Shown one piece after another: positions 61,744-64,000 of a DNA stretch of 64,000 nt. Each line of letters starts with the position of its first letter. Position 1 is the stretch's first letter. Where the stretch lies: contig JBBMNZ010000014.1 in assembly GCA_037954325.1 (NCBI GenBank), positions 12,932,956 to 12,996,955 of the forward strand. The letters run 5' to 3'. This stretch comes from Fistularia commersonii (taxonomy: Eukaryota > Chordata > Actinopteri > Syngnathiformes > Fistulariidae). A program made the position numbers and the translations under genes. The notes beneath the pieces were generated by a model. It saw only the letters and a program-made list of their open reading frames with translations. It was not told the origin of the DNA and ran no database searches.

Positions 61744-63070
61744 GCAATACAGATCCCACCCTGTTCGGTGTTGGTGGGATGAAGTCCCAGATGGCAGCAG
61801 CAGGGAATAAGGGAACGTGATTTGTCACATGCTTGTAAACAAAAAAAATTGTAAACATACGCACACATACAGTAATTGGCATGTGTAATCTTTGTCCCAG
61901 TGATACCTGCAAGGGAACATATTTCATTCCATAGTTCCCTGCCTCCTGTGTATGATGTACTTGATCCAGAGTTCCACACAGCAGTGTACATGGGATCTCA
62001 GAGTGTGTGCGTGTGTGATGTATCCTAGAAGTGATTATAGTGTGTATTGGAGCTATTTGTTTCTGGGGGTCTCATCCCCCCAAATCAGAGTGACTGTGTG
62101 GCTGTTTATGTCCCTGCCTTTGGGTTTGCTTTGTCTGGAATTCTGCACCTGTAATCTGTCAGTAGTTTGCCCGGATGAATGAGTTTGTGCGGCTCCTGGC
62201 ATGTCTTTGAGTGTCTGCTTAGTTGCTTTGTTTTTTTTTGTTTTGTTTTTTTTTTTCCTATATTTTTTTGCTCCTACTCATGGAAACTTGAAATGATTTC
62301 ATTGTCAGGTTTCTTCTACTGTATGCTTTCCTACAAAATGCATAAAGCAAAGTTCCCTCCATAAGGAGGATCATATTTCTCATATGTGCGAGCTTAAACT
62401 GAGGATTCTTCTCTGCTCGTTTTTTTGAGCAGTTTTAAAATGCTTTACTGAAGAGCTTAAGTGAAAGCATGGTGTGCGTGAGAGATTTATGTGAATGTCA
62501 AAGTAGTTAATGGGATTTATTTTTACCAATCTGGAGCCTTTAGATACCTTTTTGGTATTTACAGGCTCTACTTAAGCAATTTCTCCCAGGTGCAGAATTC
62601 CTTATGGCATCTTATATCTGCGGTTCTTTTTATACTATTTTTTTTTTCTTGCACATGTTTTTGCTTTTTCCCATTGAATCTCAGTCTAATGTTGAATTAA
62701 GAATAAGGTGCCTAAAATCCACAAGCAAAATGACATGGAGAGATGACACACACACACACAAAAAAATTAATTAAAAAAAAAATAGATGTATCCTCAGTTC
62801 AGTTCCCAGCCTACCGCTAAAATGTTCAGAACAATCTTAGGGTGGCTTTTTTGTAGTAGAAATAATACTGATATGCATCCCAAACCTGTGGGTTGAACTA
62901 TACTGTATGTAATGTGTGTTTTGTTTTTCCTTTTTTTTTTTCTTAGTGAAAGTTCAGACTTCAAATATAACAGAACAAATTTAACTTAAATGGGAAAGGT
63001 AAAGTATTAGGAAAAAAACAGTTTAATTTAAAAAACAATTCAAAACAATAAAAAAAGAACTTTGAGTTGG
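61744..63070 (+). other. csde1: csde1 3' UTR
   Basis: Follows the TGA at 61741-61743. It contains T-rich and A-rich tracts, and the first good polyadenylation signal is AATAAA at 63047-63052. An ATTAAA near 63235 is an alternative. Confidence 0.6.
63047..63052 (+). terminator. csde1 polyadenylation signal (AATAAA)
   Basis: AATAAA about 1.3 kb after the csde1 stop codon, embedded in A-rich sequence. Confidence 0.5.
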
Positions 63071-63259
63071 GACATCAGTTTTTGTGTTTCCAGAGACATG
63101 GTTGGAGTTCTGCCTCTACACACTAAGTTACAGTCAAGATTGATTTCATCTTTCAAGATCGCTGGGTTTCAGCTGAACCACATACAGAGGTTCTTACGTA
63201 CTTTTGTTAATGGTCTTGAATGAAAATTGAATTAAAAGTTTTATGAAAATTAAAGAGAT

Positions 63260-64000
63260 GTCATTTGTTTATTCGAATATGTTGGGGGCTCAAGTTCTAC
63301 TGTGACACAGAACATGTTAAAGTATAATTTTGGCCACAAGAAATAAAGATGAAAGATAGACTATCACAGCAAACAACAAAAAGCAAGCAGAAAACAGGAT
63401 GCATAATTCCTTGGCAAATGTAAAAAGTCAAAAGCACAAGAGCATACAATCTCATGATAGAATAAAACTCATACTTCATGCACAACAATAAATTTGTTGG
63501 ATTCACGGAATTAAACAGACAAATGTGTTACTCTTAAAGTTAATTATAAATTCAGATTGCATGTGTTTATAACAGTGAAACGTAGTTGTCCAAACCAAAC
63601 TACAAAATTGTCAATTTACAGAACTGATAAAGAAGCATGAAGAGTTGTCACCTTTGTCATCAATTTTTGAATTTGGGTTTTATTATTTCTACATTACTGA
63701 TTAGACAGCATCCTGGGTACTTATTTGATATTTGTTACTCTGGTGATGAGATGGTCATAGTCAGTGTAAATCAATAATCAACAGTTTTCTAACATTTTGA
63801 AGGTTTGTTTTTCTTTATATGTCTGGTGTAGTTCCTATAATTGAAAAAGTGATCACATGAAATTCAGTCAAAACAGTAATTGTAATCTGAATCTGAAATA
63901 CGGGTTAAATTCTTGAATGTGCGAGTGCCCTCATTCTAATCCATCATCTGACATCATCAGCGATTTCTCCAAATATTTATCTTCTGACAAGAAGGCAATT
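63260..64000. other. Right-edge sequence
   Basis: AT-rich DNA with no recognised exon. In human, NRAS follows CSDE1 directly; no RAS exon is visible before the window ends. Confidence 0.5.

Noticed and set aside
63297..63506. A possible NRAS exon at the right edge, expected next to CSDE1
   Set aside because: The frame has none of the RAS G-box motifs and is AT-rich. No RAS exon is visible in the window.
1..64000. CRISPR arrays, bacterial operons, tRNA or rRNA genes, and prophage
   Set aside because: This is vertebrate nuclear DNA. The only regular repeats are microsatellites and transposons, and I saw no cloverleaf or rRNA-like stretch by eye. A tRNAscan or Infernal search would settle the RNA genes.

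Overview
This window comes from a vertebrate nuclear genome, almost certainly a ray-finned (teleost) fish. The genes are split by short GT-AG introns and the proteins are vertebrate orthologues. The spacers hold simple-sequence repeats and typical fish transposons: RTE-type and L2/Maui-like LINEs, hAT elements and a decayed Ty3/Gypsy element. I cannot name the species.

Layout, left to right. (1) 1-4857, minus: 5' part of vwa1 (signal-peptide exon and VWA-domain exon; the FN3 exons lie off the left edge). (2) 4858-18245: gene-poor spacer with microsatellites, a 21-bp perfect hairpin and LINE fragments, including an RTE copy with an 18-bp target-site duplication and a second RTE copy with an inverted 5' half. 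(3) 18246-25808, plus: tmco4, 14 coding exons, 671 aa. (4) 26891-34000, minus: htr6, the serotonin 5-HT6 receptor, 3 exons, 466 aa; it is convergent with tmco4, and its first intron from the 5' end holds an L2-like LINE split by a hAT insertion. (5) 36908-39094, minus: micos10, a MICOS subunit, 4 exons, 75 aa. (6) 40234-42860, minus: sike1, 5 exons, 215 aa. (7) about 43484-45960: decayed Gypsy-like element. (8) about 48400-63070, plus: csde1 (UNR), an RNA-binding cold-shock protein, with untranslated 5' exons, two alternative N-terminal exons, 17 core coding exons (797 aa) and two candidate in-frame microexons.

The coding exons were placed by reading splice sites on the sequence and checking that codon phase is kept at every junction. 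From general knowledge, HTR6, TMCO4 and MICOS10 are neighbours on human 1p36.13, while SIKE1 and CSDE1 are neighbours on 1p13.2. This window joins the two groups. NBL1, which lies between MICOS10 and HTR6 in human, is not seen here.

The genes are unrelated housekeeping or signalling genes and do not form one pathway. I found no evidence of a new multigene system. The most interesting items are the csde1 microexons, a GC-AG intron in csde1, the pyrimidine-rich csde1 leader, a duplicated block between the htr6 leader and a micos10 intron, and the transposon structures.
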